The translations under genes were made by a program, and so were the position numbers. This document shows, one piece after another, positions 32,561 to 40,590 of a stretch of DNA of 41,846 nt (the first letter of the stretch is position 1; every line of letters begins with the position of its first letter). The DNA comes from Acetothermia bacterium UBA3571. GTDB lineage: Bacteria; Bipolaricaulota; Bipolaricaulia; Bipolaricaulales; Bipolaricaulaceae. Under the pieces are notes generated by a model. That model searched no databases and was not told where the DNA came from. It worked only from the letters and a program-made list of their open reading frames with translations. The stretch is taken from the NCBI GenBank assembly GCA_002375995.1, contig DFNI01000005.1, positions 1 to 41,846 of the forward strand. Reading direction: 5' to 3'.

Positions 32561-33427
32561 TCAGGGGTCCAACTCCAGCGTGGGCGGGGCAAAGGCCGCC
32601 AAGGGGCAGCGGTCCAGCTCGTCGAAATATACCCGGAAGGGATGATCCAAGATCCCGTCGCCATCGGCGTCCGGGGCGGCAAAACCGCTCCAGAAATTGC
32701 CCCGGGACCCATCATCCCAGGCGTTTCCTCCCCCCGACTTGACCGGCACCCGACAGAAGAAGCCGTTTCCCACGAAGAGATTGTCCGAAGCCCCGAGCTC
32801 CAAAAGGACCCCAAGATCCGCGGAGATATAAGAATCCCGCAGCTCGGACCCTACAGTCCCGGTGAACCAAACCCCTACGGTAGTGCGCTCAAGCCAGAGG
32901 GACTCCAGCCGAATTGCCCGAGAGAAAAGGAGGCGGACAGAGTCGGTACAGTCGACGACCTTCACCCCTTGGACCCAGATATCCCGGCTGAGGGAGATGA
33001 GGAGGCCGGTGGGGGCTCCCTTTATGAGGACGTCTCGGATGCGCCCGTTCCTTGTGGTCTCTACCTTTATCCCCGCCACCCGGGCCCCCGAGATCTCCAG
33101 ATCCTGGATCACGAACGGCCGGGTTACCCCCCGGATCTGGACGGCGAAATCCGCATCGGAGGCATCTATGGTCCAACCCGCGATCACGAACGGATCCTCC
33201 GGGGTCCCGCTCCCCGAAACCACCCCGTTCTCCGGGGTGAAATCGAGATCGGAGAGGATCCGAATCGGGCCCCGGGCCTCCCGGGAAAGGAGCACCCCGC
33301 TACAAACAAGGACGATCAACGCCGCCCACACCACTCTCCGCATGATTATCGCCCCAAGTTTACGTCCTTTGCGGCGAGGGGAGACAGGTCTTTTGTCCTC
33401 CGCGGAAGTAACGTCCATAACCCCCAT
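32561..33427 (-). CDS. secreted right-handed beta-helix protein, NosD-like
   Basis: The product (288 residues from the ATG at 33427) has a hydrophobic export segment (RRVVWAALIVLVCSGVLL) after 29 residues, then NosD/CASH-like repeats. GSGTPEDPFVIAGWTIDAS opens the helix, repeated short strands such as FVIQDLEISGARVAGIKVE follow, and the end has GNFWSGFAAPDADGDGILDH and DRCPLA, a typical NosD-type C-terminal pattern. GGAGGTGA sits 7 nt before the ATG at 33427 and includes the stop of the preceding gene, which favours that start. The ATG at 33343 would give a cleaner signal peptide. It would act outside the cell membrane as a carbohydrate- or surface-binding helix. No copper-reductase genes are nearby, so a NosD role is not implied. 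Confidence 0.75.
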   Translation of the reverse strand: MGVMDVTSAEDKRPVSPRRKGRKLGAIIMRRVVWAALIVLVCSGVLLSREARGPIRILSDLDFTPENGVVSGSGTPEDPFVIAGWTIDASDADFAVQIRGVTRPFVIQDLEISGARVAGIKVETTRNGRIRDVLIKGAPTGLLISLSRDIWVQGVKVVDCTDSVRLLFSRAIRLESLWLERTTVGVWFTGTVGSELRDSYISADLGVLLELGASDNLFVGNGFFCRVPVKSGGGNAWDDGSRGNFWSGFAAPDADGDGILDHPFRVYFDELDRCPLAAFAPPTLELDP

Positions 33428-33433
33428 GGTCCG

Positions 33434-33649
33434 TCACCTCCGCCACAGGGTGAAGACGAGGCTCAAGATCGCCGAAAGGATCAGCATGGAGGTTATGGGA
33501 ATGTAGATCACGAAGTTGTCCCGCTCGATCTTGATGTCGCCCGGAAGGCGCCCCAGGAAGGGGAGCTTTCCCCATAAGAAAAGCCCCAGGACCACCAAAA
33601 GGACGCCCATCAACACCAGAAGCTTCCCTAGCGGGGAGAAGACCTCCAT
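33434..33649 (-). CDS. DUF2905 family small membrane protein
   Basis: This is a 71-residue protein with two hydrophobic helices (about 7-25 and 47-68) joined by the family signature GKLPFLGRLPGDIKIERDNF. I set the start at the ATG at 33649; six further upstream codons are open. There is no ribosome site before it, and a TATCAT/TATAAT-like element lies within 10 bp, so the message may be leaderless. The stop codon lies inside the ribosome site of the beta-helix gene, so the two are coupled. The function of DUF2905 is unknown. Confidence 0.85.
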   Translation of the reverse strand: MEVFSPLGKLLVLMGVLLVVLGLFLWGKLPFLGRLPGDIKIERDNFVIYIPITSMLILSAILSLVFTLWRR

Positions 33650-33652
33650 CGC

Positions 33653-33658
33653 TATAAT
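33653..33658 (+). promoter_or_regulatory. candidate -10 element of the nitroreductase gene
   Basis: A perfect TATAAT lies 29 bp before the nitroreductase ATG, with an AAGGAGGG ribosome site in between. No convincing -35 box is present at 16-18 bp. The same AT-rich patch overlaps the start region of the divergent DUF2905 gene, so the two promoters may share it. Confidence 0.4.
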
Positions 33659-33687
33659 GATACACAACCGACGAAAAGGAGGGCGGG

Positions 33688-34185
33688 ATGAACGAAGTAC
33701 TGCGTGCCATTCGCGAACGGCGTTCGATCCGGATGTTCAAGCCCGATCCCGTCGAGCCTGAAAAGATCGAAGCCATCTTGGAAGCAGGTCGTTGGGCCCC
33801 TTCGGGGAGGAACACCCAGCCCTGGCGGTTCATCGTGGTGGAGTCCAAGGAGAAGCGGGAGGAGCTGGGGCGGTTGGTGACCCAGATGGACATGGTGCGC
33901 ACCGCCCCGGTGACCATCGCCGTCCTTTTGGACACCACCGCGGGTTACGATCGGGTGAAGGACCTCCAGGCCATCGGGGCCTGCGCCCAGAACATCCTCC
34001 TGGCGGCCCACTCCCTGGGGCTGGGGGCCTGCTGGATCGGAAGAGTGAAGGACGATCAGGTGGAGAAGGTGCTCGGGGCCAAAGAACACGAGGAGCTCAT
34101 GATGTTGATCCCCATAGGGTATCCCGCCGAACGCCCGCCCGAGCGCGACAGGCTCCCGCTGGACTCCCTGGTCCGGCGGATCTGA
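33688..34185 (+). CDS. nitroreductase family FMN protein
   Basis: The 165-residue product has the FMN-dependent nitroreductase fold: RERRSIRMFKPDPV (FMN phosphate-binding arginines at 11-15), APSGRNTQPWRFIVVE (37-52), AQNILLAAHSLGLGACWIG and a C-terminal IPIGYPAERPPERDRLPLD. It would transfer electrons from NAD(P)H to nitro-aromatics, quinones or flavins as a homodimer; the substrate cannot be told. The gene has a strong ribosome site, stands alone and ends at a strong terminator. Confidence 0.92.
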   Translation: MNEVLRAIRERRSIRMFKPDPVEPEKIEAILEAGRWAPSGRNTQPWRFIVVESKEKREELGRLVTQMDMVRTAPVTIAVLLDTTAGYDRVKDLQAIGACAQNILLAAHSLGLGACWIGRVKDDQVEKVLGAKEHEELMMLIPIGYPAERPPERDRLPLDSLVRRI

Positions 34186-34209
34186 GGGAATCCCGGCAAT
34201 AGCCCGATG

Positions 34210-34241
34210 GGGAGCCCCGGACGTCCGGGGCTCCCTTTTTT
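34210..34241 (+). terminator. intrinsic terminator after the nitroreductase gene
   Basis: A perfect palindrome with 13-base arms (GGGAGCCCCGGAC, 34210-34222, and its complement, 34223-34235) is followed by six T residues (34236-34241). The central bases would form the loop. It ends at the stop codon of the convergent pckA gene. Confidence 0.9.
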
Positions 34242-35875
34242 CAGCGGCCCGGGCACCGGGCGGCCACCTCGGGGGGCAACTCCCTCCGGGAGAAGGTCCG
34301 CTGGAAATGGGCCGCGAAGGCGGCGGCAAGCCGCTCGGCTTGGGCACGGTAGGCCGCCCGATCGTTCCAGCTCTCCTCGGGATGTAAAACCTCCCGCGGC
34401 ACGCCGGGGCACCGCACCGGCACCCACAGGTGGAAGAGGGGGTCCGGGCGGTGTTCCACCTCCTCCAACTCCCCGGAGATCGCGGCGGCGATCATGGCCC
34501 GGGTGAGGGCGATATCTATCCTCTCCCCCACCCCGTATGGCCCCCCGGTCCAACCGGTATTCACGAGGTACACCCGGGCCCCGTGGGTTCGGAGCTTTTC
34601 CCCCAACATCCCGGCGTAGACCTCGGGGTGGCGGGGCATGAAGGGTTCCCCGAAGAACCGGGAGAAGGTGGCCACCGGTTCCACCACGCCGGTCTCGGTT
34701 CCGGCGAGCTTGGAGGTGTAGCCCATCAGGAACCAAAACATCGCCCCCGGGGGATCCAGCCGGGCGATGGGGGGAAGGACCCCATAGGCATCGGCAGTGA
34801 GGAAGAAGATCACCCGGGGGTGCCCGCCCCGGGCCTCCGGGACGACCCGGGGAAGGAATTCCAGGGGATAGGAAGCCCGGGAGTTCTCGGTGAGACGTCG
34901 GTCGGCAAGATCCACCCGGCCATCGGGGTAAACCATGGCGTTCTCCAAAATAGCCCCATGTTCCAAGGGCGGGGCCTTGTGCATCACCGCCCACCAGATC
35001 CCGGGTTCCTTTTCCGGGGAGAGGTCGATGAGCTTGGCGTAACATCCCCCCTCGAAGTTGAAGATCCCGAAAGCGCTCCAGCCGTGTTCGTCATCCCCGA
35101 TGAGGTAGCGGGCGGGGTCGGTGGAGAGCGATGTCTTCCCGGTGCCCGAAAGCCCCAGAAAGAGGGCCACGTCCCCCCCTTTCCCGGCATTGGCCGAACA
35201 GTGCAACGGCAGGACCCCGACCTCAGGGAGGAGAAAATTCATCACGGTGAAGAGGAGCTTCTTCACCGAACCCATATATGCTGAGCCGAACACAACCCCC
35301 GCCCGCCGAGAAAAATCCATGGCCACCGCCATATCCGCGGTGCGGCCGGTTTCGGGGTCGATGCGCAGTTTTCCCGCGTACTTGCGCGGATCCAGCTTGT
35401 CGTAGGGGAGGACGAGGAGGTCGAAGGGCTCGTCGCCCAAGGCGGAGGGGCCCGGGGCGGGGGGACGGAAGAGGTTGTCGGCGAAGAGGGCGTGGAGGGC
35501 CCTATCGGTCACCATCCGTACCCGGAGGGAGTAACGGGGGTCGGCCCCCAGGGCTTTTTCCATGAAGTAAAGCCGTCGTTTGCGCGCGAGGGTCGCCAGG
35601 GCGTCCTCCTGCAGCTCGGCGAAGGTCTCGGGATCCATGGGGTTGCAATAGGGGGAGTCCCAGTCCACCGCGGCGTGGACTTCGGGGCGGTCGACGATGT
35701 AGGTGTCCTTGGGGCGGCGGCCGGTGGACTCCGGGGGGGTCCAAGTGGCCAGGGCCCCCGAGATGGTCACGATCGCCTCGCGGCGGCGGATGGCCTCGGC
35801 GATGAGCTCCCGCCGCGGCGGGTTTACCCACACATCGGGGTGCTTCCCCAGTATCCCGTCCACCGCGGGCAACAT
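34241..35875 (-). CDS. pckA: phosphoenolpyruvate carboxykinase (ATP)
   Basis: PckA interconverts oxaloacetate + ATP and PEP + CO2 + ADP, the first step of gluconeogenesis or, in reverse, CO2 fixation. The 544-residue product has the ATP-type motifs: RVRMVTDRALHALFADNLF, FGSAYMGSVKKLLFTVMNFL (substrate and metal lysine region), the kinase-1a P-loop GLSGTGKTSLS at 241-251, LIGDDEHGW (258-266), and NTGWTGGPYGVGERI. It lies 6 bp after trkH and so appears to be read with trkA-trkH, an unusual partner. Confidence 0.97.
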   Translation of the reverse strand: MLPAVDGILGKHPDVWVNPPRRELIAEAIRRREAIVTISGALATWTPPESTGRRPKDTYIVDRPEVHAAVDWDSPYCNPMDPETFAELQEDALATLARKRRLYFMEKALGADPRYSLRVRMVTDRALHALFADNLFRPPAPGPSALGDEPFDLLVLPYDKLDPRKYAGKLRIDPETGRTADMAVAMDFSRRAGVVFGSAYMGSVKKLLFTVMNFLLPEVGVLPLHCSANAGKGGDVALFLGLSGTGKTSLSTDPARYLIGDDEHGWSAFGIFNFEGGCYAKLIDLSPEKEPGIWWAVMHKAPPLEHGAILENAMVYPDGRVDLADRRLTENSRASYPLEFLPRVVPEARGGHPRVIFFLTADAYGVLPPIARLDPPGAMFWFLMGYTSKLAGTETGVVEPVATFSRFFGEPFMPRHPEVYAGMLGEKLRTHGARVYLVNTGWTGGPYGVGERIDIALTRAMIAAAISGELEEVEHRPDPLFHLWVPVRCPGVPREVLHPEESWNDRAAYRAQAERLAAAFAAHFQRTFSRRELPPEVAARCPGR

Positions 35876-35881
35876 GATCGC

Positions 35882-37360
35882 CTACCTCCGCCAGAGCAGG
35901 GCGCGGAAGAACATGAGGATGGGAATGATCTCCAGACGCCCGATCCACATATTGAAGCACAGGAGGAGCTTGGCCCCTGTGGGCATGGTGGGCTGCGTGA
36001 TCCCCACCGAGAGCCCCACGTTCCCCTGGGCCGAAGCCACCTCGAACACCACGTCTGCAAGCCCAAAATCCCCCGACACAAGGTGCGAAAGCACCACCAC
36101 CCCGAAGAACAAAAACCCCAGCCAAAGGAACACCAACACCGACGCTTCCTCCAACCTCTTGGCCGCCTCGGGGTCCGGGATCAGCTCCCGCCCCAGTCTC
36201 ATCGGCACCAACGCCCCGCCCGGGGACACGATCTTCTTCAGCCTCCAGCTCACCCCCCGCACCAGCAACGCGAACCGCATCACCTTTATCCCCCCGGCGG
36301 TGGAGCCCGCCGCCCCCCCGATCACCATGGCCATCGACAAAAGGAGCTTGGCGGTATCGGACCACTCCCCGATGGGCGCGGTTTGGAATCCCGTGCAGGT
36401 GAGGGCCGAGACCACCTGGAACGCCCCCTGCCTGAGGGAGGGCTCCACCCCGAACCCCCGCAGGAGGTTCTCCCCGGCTACCAATGCAAATCCCAAAAGC
36501 GAAAGCACAAGAAGCCACCGCGTCTGTAGGTCCCGGAGGAAGATCCCCGGGCCCCGCTGCATGGCGCGGTAATGTACCGCGAAGCTAACCGCCCCCGCCA
36601 ACATCACCACCATGGATACCGCCTCGATGGCCAGGGAGTCGTAGCGGGCGATGGACTCCGGCCACAACGTGAACCCCCCGGTGGAGATACCGGTCATGGC
36701 GTGGTTCAACGCCTCCCAAGGCGGCATTCCCGCCCCCCATAGGGCCACCATGGCCGCCAGGGTGTACAGGGCGAAGATCCACCACATGGTGCGCACGGTG
36801 GAGGCCACCGAGGGGTGGATCCTCTCCGTCCGGGCCTCAGCGAAGTAAAGGCTCACCGCAGAGGTCCCCGGTCCCACGATCAGGGTAAGCATGAGGACGA
36901 TGACCCCCATTCCCCCCACCCACTCGGTGAACGACCGCCACCACTGGAGCACCTTGGGGAGGAGGTCCGGCCGGGTGGCCATGGTGAGCCCCGTCCCCGT
37001 GTATCCCGAGACAGATTCAAAGAAGGCCGCGGCGAAGTCGGCGAACGGGTACACCTCCCCGGGAACGAGCCGGGAGGAGACGAGGTAAAACGGGAGCGCC
37101 CCCAACGCGGAGACCAAAAGCCACCCTACCGCCGCCACCAAGAGGCCGTGCTTCAGCCGCGCCTCCCCCGCCCGCCGGAAGGGAAAATAGAGCACAACCC
37201 CTACCCCCAGCGAGACGGCAGCCGTGAGCCCGAAGGCCTGTAAGGCATACCATTCCCCGAAAGCTGCGGCTACAGGGAGGGAAACCAGGGCCATAATTCC
37301 CACCACTGGGGCGAGCCACCCCAGGTCCCGAAGGACGATCCGCAGGTCGTCGAGGGTCAT
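35882..37360 (-). CDS. trkH: Trk-type potassium channel subunit TrkH (first system)
   Basis: TrkH forms the K+ (or Na+-coupled K+) pore in the inner membrane. The 492-residue product has many hydrophobic helices and four selectivity-filter loops: SGYTGTGLT, GISTGGFT, SALTCTGFQT and ASAQGNVGLSVG. Each has the key glycine. The C-terminal NMWIGRLEIIPILMFF motif is typical. It starts 9 bp after trkA, its gating partner. Sequence differs clearly from the second TrkH encoded on the other strand. Confidence 0.95.
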   Translation of the reverse strand: MTLDDLRIVLRDLGWLAPVVGIMALVSLPVAAAFGEWYALQAFGLTAAVSLGVGVVLYFPFRRAGEARLKHGLLVAAVGWLLVSALGALPFYLVSSRLVPGEVYPFADFAAAFFESVSGYTGTGLTMATRPDLLPKVLQWWRSFTEWVGGMGVIVLMLTLIVGPGTSAVSLYFAEARTERIHPSVASTVRTMWWIFALYTLAAMVALWGAGMPPWEALNHAMTGISTGGFTLWPESIARYDSLAIEAVSMVVMLAGAVSFAVHYRAMQRGPGIFLRDLQTRWLLVLSLLGFALVAGENLLRGFGVEPSLRQGAFQVVSALTCTGFQTAPIGEWSDTAKLLLSMAMVIGGAAGSTAGGIKVMRFALLVRGVSWRLKKIVSPGGALVPMRLGRELIPDPEAAKRLEEASVLVFLWLGFLFFGVVVLSHLVSGDFGLADVVFEVASAQGNVGLSVGITQPTMPTGAKLLLCFNMWIGRLEIIPILMFFRALLWRR

Positions 37361-37369
37361 GGGGGATCC

Positions 37370-38032
37370 TCAGCCGGTGAGCCGTTCCACCAGGGCGTCG
37401 GAGGCGTGTCCTTTGGAGAAGACAGTGATGAGGTCCCCAGCCTGGATCACGGTGGCCCCGGATGGGATCAGGGTCTCCCCCTCCCGCTCGATGGCCGCGA
37501 TCAGGATGCCGTCCGGGATCAAGCCCTCCTCCCCCGACTCCCGCAGGGATTTGCCCACGAGGGGCGAGCGCTCCGTCACTACCGCCCGGAAGACCTGGGC
37601 CCCGCCCGAGAGGGTGACGAGGTCCTTGATCTTGGGCCGTTGCACTGCGTTGTAGAGGTATTCGGCTACGATCACGTCCGGGTTTTCCATTACGTTGGCC
37701 CCCAGCTTCCGGAAGAGCTCTGTATGTTCCCGGTTGTTTACCACGGAGACAATGGAGGGGATCTCCAGTTTCTGGGCCAACGCTACGATCATCAGGTTGG
37801 TGGCGTCGTCCCCGGTGGTGGCCACGATGGCGTCGGCCCGCTCCGCGCCGGCCTCCCGCAGGACGTCGACCGAGGTGGCATCGGCGTTTATCACCAAAAC
37901 ATCGTGGCGGCGGCTCAAGAGGTCCGCCTTTTGGGGATCCTTTTCGATAACCACCACGTTGTGGCGGTCGCGGACGGCGATCTCCACCAGCGCCGTCCCG
38001 ATCCCTCCCGCCCCGACGACGATGATGTACAT
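37370..38032 (-). CDS. trkA: Trk potassium uptake regulatory subunit TrkA (first system)
   Basis: TrkA rings sit under TrkH in the cytosol and gate it with NAD(H) or ATP. The 220-residue product has one RCK N-domain (Rossmann GAGGIG at 7-12, VVVIEKDP, DATSVDVLREAGAERADAIV) and one TrkA-C domain (about 135-215, ERSPLVGKSLRES, IPSGATVIQAGDLITVFSKG). It is a half-length subunit, like those of Gram-positive KtrA/CglK-type systems and unlike the doubled E. coli TrkA. No ribosome site precedes the ATG, and the predicted start of transcription is within about 4 nt, so the message may be leaderless. Confidence 0.95.
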   Translation of the reverse strand: MYIIVVGAGGIGTALVEIAVRDRHNVVVIEKDPQKADLLSRRHDVLVINADATSVDVLREAGAERADAIVATTGDDATNLMIVALAQKLEIPSIVSVVNNREHTELFRKLGANVMENPDVIVAEYLYNAVQRPKIKDLVTLSGGAQVFRAVVTERSPLVGKSLRESGEEGLIPDGILIAAIEREGETLIPSGATVIQAGDLITVFSKGHASDALVERLTG

Positions 38033-38042
38033 AGCTTGGGGA

Positions 38043-38071
38043 ATGGTACAGATGTAACTCGATCATAGCAA
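38043..38071 (-). promoter_or_regulatory. candidate promoter for trkA-trkH-pckA
   Basis: On the minus strand TTGCTA (38066-38071), a 17-bp spacer and TACCAT (38043-38048) lie just upstream of trkA. Each hexamer matches four of six consensus bases. The start would fall near 38036, about 4 nt before the ATG, consistent with the missing ribosome site. Confidence 0.4.
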
Positions 38072-38111
38072 AGCTTTCTCCAACGGGGCTCCCACGCTAC
38101 CATAACTCGAC

Positions 38112-39491
38112 ATGGGAGTGAGAAGCGGGCTCTGGGGCTATGTCCTCCTTGTCCTCGGCATAACGTCCCTCGCCGCCGCGGCGGTGGCCGCCGCCTTCGG
38201 GGAGCGACCCGAGCTCTGGTACTTCCTCGGGCTGGGGGCTGTGAGCTCATGTTTGGGAGTGGCCTGGATTCGCTGGGGGCACATCCCCGCCCTGAGCCCC
38301 CGGGAGGCGCTGGCGTTCGTGGCCGCAAGCTACCTTCTCTTTTCGCTCCTTGGGGCGATTCCCTTCCTGGACAAAGGCACGTTCCTGGACGGTTGGTTCG
38401 AGGCCATCTCGGGGATCACCACCACCGGGCTTTCGGTGTTCATCCCGGAACAGCTGCCCCGCTCGCTGGTGTTTTTCCGGTCTCTTTACCAGTGGATCGG
38501 GGGGGCAGGGATCGTGGTGATCTCCCTCGCTTTCCTCCTCCCCCCAAGCAGGGCGGCCTTGCCCCTCTACTCCGCGGAGTACGGCAAGGAAAACATCCTC
38601 GGCAACGCCCGCCTCATGGCACGCCGGGTGGCCACGGTGTATTTGGGGCTCACCGCCGCCGGGTACGGGGCCTATGTCCTCGCGGGAATGGGGCCTTTCG
38701 ACGGCCTCGTTCACGTCCTCTCCACCATCTCTACGGGAGGATTCTCCCCTTTTTCCGATTCCATCGGTCACTACCGCTCGGCGTGGGTTGAGGGGGTGGT
38801 CTCCCTCTTCATGATATGCGGGGCCACCAGCTTTCCCCTCTTCTGGTTCCTGTTTCGGCCAAAAGGGTGGCGGGAGGTTATCGCGGAGCGGGAGCTTTGG
38901 CTCCTTTTGGGGGTCCCGCTCGTTCTAGGGGTCATGATCGCCGCAGGTATCGGTTCCTTTGGGGTCGGGCTCTTTCAGGGCGTATCCGCGGTGACCACCA
39001 CCGGGTTCGCCACTACCCCTACCTCCTCCCTCCCCGACCACGCCCGCTGGGCCCTGATCCTGGGGATGGTAACGGGAGGGATGGGGGGCTCCACGGCGGG
39101 GGGACTGAAGCTTTACCGTCTCCTCGGAATTGCGGCCCTCTTGGCTTGGACGTTGCGGAGGGCGTGGCTCCCTGGAAGCGCCCAAGTGCCGTTCAAGATC
39201 CTGGGGAGGTCCCTCGCTTTGGAAGAGGTCACAGAGCTCGCGGCGTACGCCCTGTTCTACCTCGCGGTCCTTGGAATCGCCACCACGGTCTTGGTGATCA
39301 TGGGTTATCCCTTATCCGACTCCCTCTTCGAGGCGGCATCGGCCCAGGGGACGGTGGGGCTTTCGGTGGGGCTTGCCAAGCCCGGGGCCCCTGTGGGGAC
39401 GAAGCTCGTGCTCATGCTCCTTATGTGGATGGGAAGGCTCGAGATACTGCCGATAATCCTCTTCTTGAGAAAGGCGGTGAGGATGCGGTGA
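38112..39491 (+). CDS. trkH: Trk-type potassium channel subunit TrkH (second system)
   Basis: This is a second pore subunit of 459 residues, with filter loops SGITTTGLS, TISTGGFS, SAVTTTGFAT and ASAQGTVGLSVG and the closing LMLLMWMGRLEILPIILFL. The first three loops follow the T-T-G or S-T-G-G pattern closely. The ATG has no ribosome site; TACCATAAC just before it could be a -10 of a leaderless message. The stop overlaps the GTG start of its trkA. It is divergent from the other trkA-trkH pair with 79 bp between the starts. Confidence 0.95.
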   Translation: MGVRSGLWGYVLLVLGITSLAAAAVAAAFGERPELWYFLGLGAVSSCLGVAWIRWGHIPALSPREALAFVAASYLLFSLLGAIPFLDKGTFLDGWFEAISGITTTGLSVFIPEQLPRSLVFFRSLYQWIGGAGIVVISLAFLLPPSRAALPLYSAEYGKENILGNARLMARRVATVYLGLTAAGYGAYVLAGMGPFDGLVHVLSTISTGGFSPFSDSIGHYRSAWVEGVVSLFMICGATSFPLFWFLFRPKGWREVIAERELWLLLGVPLVLGVMIAAGIGSFGVGLFQGVSAVTTTGFATTPTSSLPDHARWALILGMVTGGMGGSTAGGLKLYRLLGIAALLAWTLRRAWLPGSAQVPFKILGRSLALEEVTELAAYALFYLAVLGIATTVLVIMGYPLSDSLFEAASAQGTVGLSVGLAKPGAPVGTKLVLMLLMWMGRLEILPIILFLRKAVRMR

Positions 39492-40150
39492 GAGTGATTG
39501 TCGTTGGATTGGGTGCGCTGGGCAAGCGGCTTGCCGAAGAGCTCTCGGGCAAGAAAGGTGTGGAGCTCGTGTTATTGGAGGTGGACGAGGCCGTCTGCAA
39601 GGAGGCTGCGGATCGGTACGATGCGCTGGTCTTGCGGGGCGACGGAACGGACCCGGCGCTCCTCAAGGAGGCGGGGGTGGAAGGGGCGATCCTGGTGGCG
39701 GCCACCGGGTCTGACCCCATCAATACCGTGGTGGGGATCCTAGCGAAGCAAGCCGGGGCATCCCGGACCATCGTGGTCCTGGATGACCTTGCCCTGCGCA
39801 CCGCGTGTCAAGCGGCCGGGGTAGACGTGGTGATCTCCCCCGTGGTCTCGGCTGCCAACGAGATCCGGGGACACATCTTCGGCGAGGAAGCCTTGGACTT
39901 CTCGGTAGCAGTATCGGGAGGGGCCCGGATGGCCGAGCTCTCCCCCGGCCCCCGGGCGGGCGAGCGGCTGGGGGATCTCCCCATCCCCAAAGGGGCCATC
40001 GTGCCCCTGATCCTCCGGGAGGGTAAGGCCATGGTCCCCACCCCGGAGACCGTGCTGCAATCCGAGGACGTGCTTATCCTCCTTGCGGAGAACGAAGAGA
40101 AGCTCGCCGCCTGCAAACGGGTCTTCTCCCCGACGCCGAAGGAGGGGTAA
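39488..40150 (+). CDS. trkA: Trk potassium uptake regulatory subunit TrkA (second system), GTG start
   Basis: I start this gene at the GTG at 39488, which overlaps the trkH stop as GTGA and gives MRVIVVGLGALGKRLAEELS. The open frame continues far upstream, but that part is out-of-phase trkH. The 220-residue product has a Rossmann GLGALG (7-12), LVLLEVDE, GDGTDPALLKEAGVEGAILV and a C-terminal RCK domain (about 140-212). It is the same half-length form as the first TrkA but clearly diverged from it. Confidence 0.93.
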   Translation: MRVIVVGLGALGKRLAEELSGKKGVELVLLEVDEAVCKEAADRYDALVLRGDGTDPALLKEAGVEGAILVAATGSDPINTVVGILAKQAGASRTIVVLDDLALRTACQAAGVDVVISPVVSAANEIRGHIFGEEALDFSVAVSGGARMAELSPGPRAGERLGDLPIPKGAIVPLILREGKAMVPTPETVLQSEDVLILLAENEEKLAACKRVFSPTPKEG

Positions 40151-40173
40151 GATCAAGGTCCAAAGGAGGAAGG

Positions 40174-40590
40174 ATGCTCAAGGCCAAGAGCGGTGATTTC
40201 GTTGTCGTCCGCTTCCAGGACGGAGAAAGGTTCCCCGATGCCCTCCTTTCCCTGGGGATCAAGGCAGGGGCGATCTTGGGGGGTGTGGGGATGCTGCGGG
40301 AGCTCGTCCTCGCTTACTGGAACGGAAAGGAATACGTCCGGGAGGAAGTGCCCGAGCCGGTGGAGCTTCTATCCCTCCAGGGAAACTTCGGGGCCAAAGA
40401 AGGGGAGATCGTGGTCCACGCCCACGTGGTGGTGGGCAAGGAAGGTGGGGCCGCGGTGGGCGGACACCTCATGGGGGGAACCGTCCACAACACTGCCGAA
40501 GTAGTAATAGTGGAACTTCCCGGGGTGGTGATGGAGCGAAAACCGGAGTCCACCGGCCTTGTGGGCCTCTACCCTCGGGAGGAGGGATGA
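40174..40590 (+). CDS. PPC/DUF296 domain protein
   Basis: The 138-residue product is a single PPC (plant and prokaryote conserved, DUF296) domain. It has the three conserved histidines H82, H84 and H98 (VHAHVVVG and GGHLMGGTV), which bind zinc in structures of bacterial members, and the FGAKEGEIVVH strand. It forms trimers in relatives. Plant versions carry an AT-hook and bind DNA, but none is present here; the bacterial role is unknown. GGAGGAAGG precedes the ATG, 23 bp after trkA, and the gene overlaps the next by 4 bp. Confidence 0.9.
   Translation: MLKAKSGDFVVVRFQDGERFPDALLSLGIKAGAILGGVGMLRELVLAYWNGKEYVREEVPEPVELLSLQGNFGAKEGEIVVHAHVVVGKEGGAAVGGHLMGGTVHNTAEVVIVELPGVVMERKPESTGLVGLYPREEG

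Noticed and set aside
32561..33427. NosD of a nitrous-oxide reductase cluster
   Set aside because: Only the beta-helix fold is shared; no nosZ, nosF, nosY or nosL gene is present.
38816..39487. Upstream extension of the second trkA through trkH
   Set aside because: It is the second frame of trkH. The GTG at 39488 overlapping the trkH stop gives a standard TrkA start.
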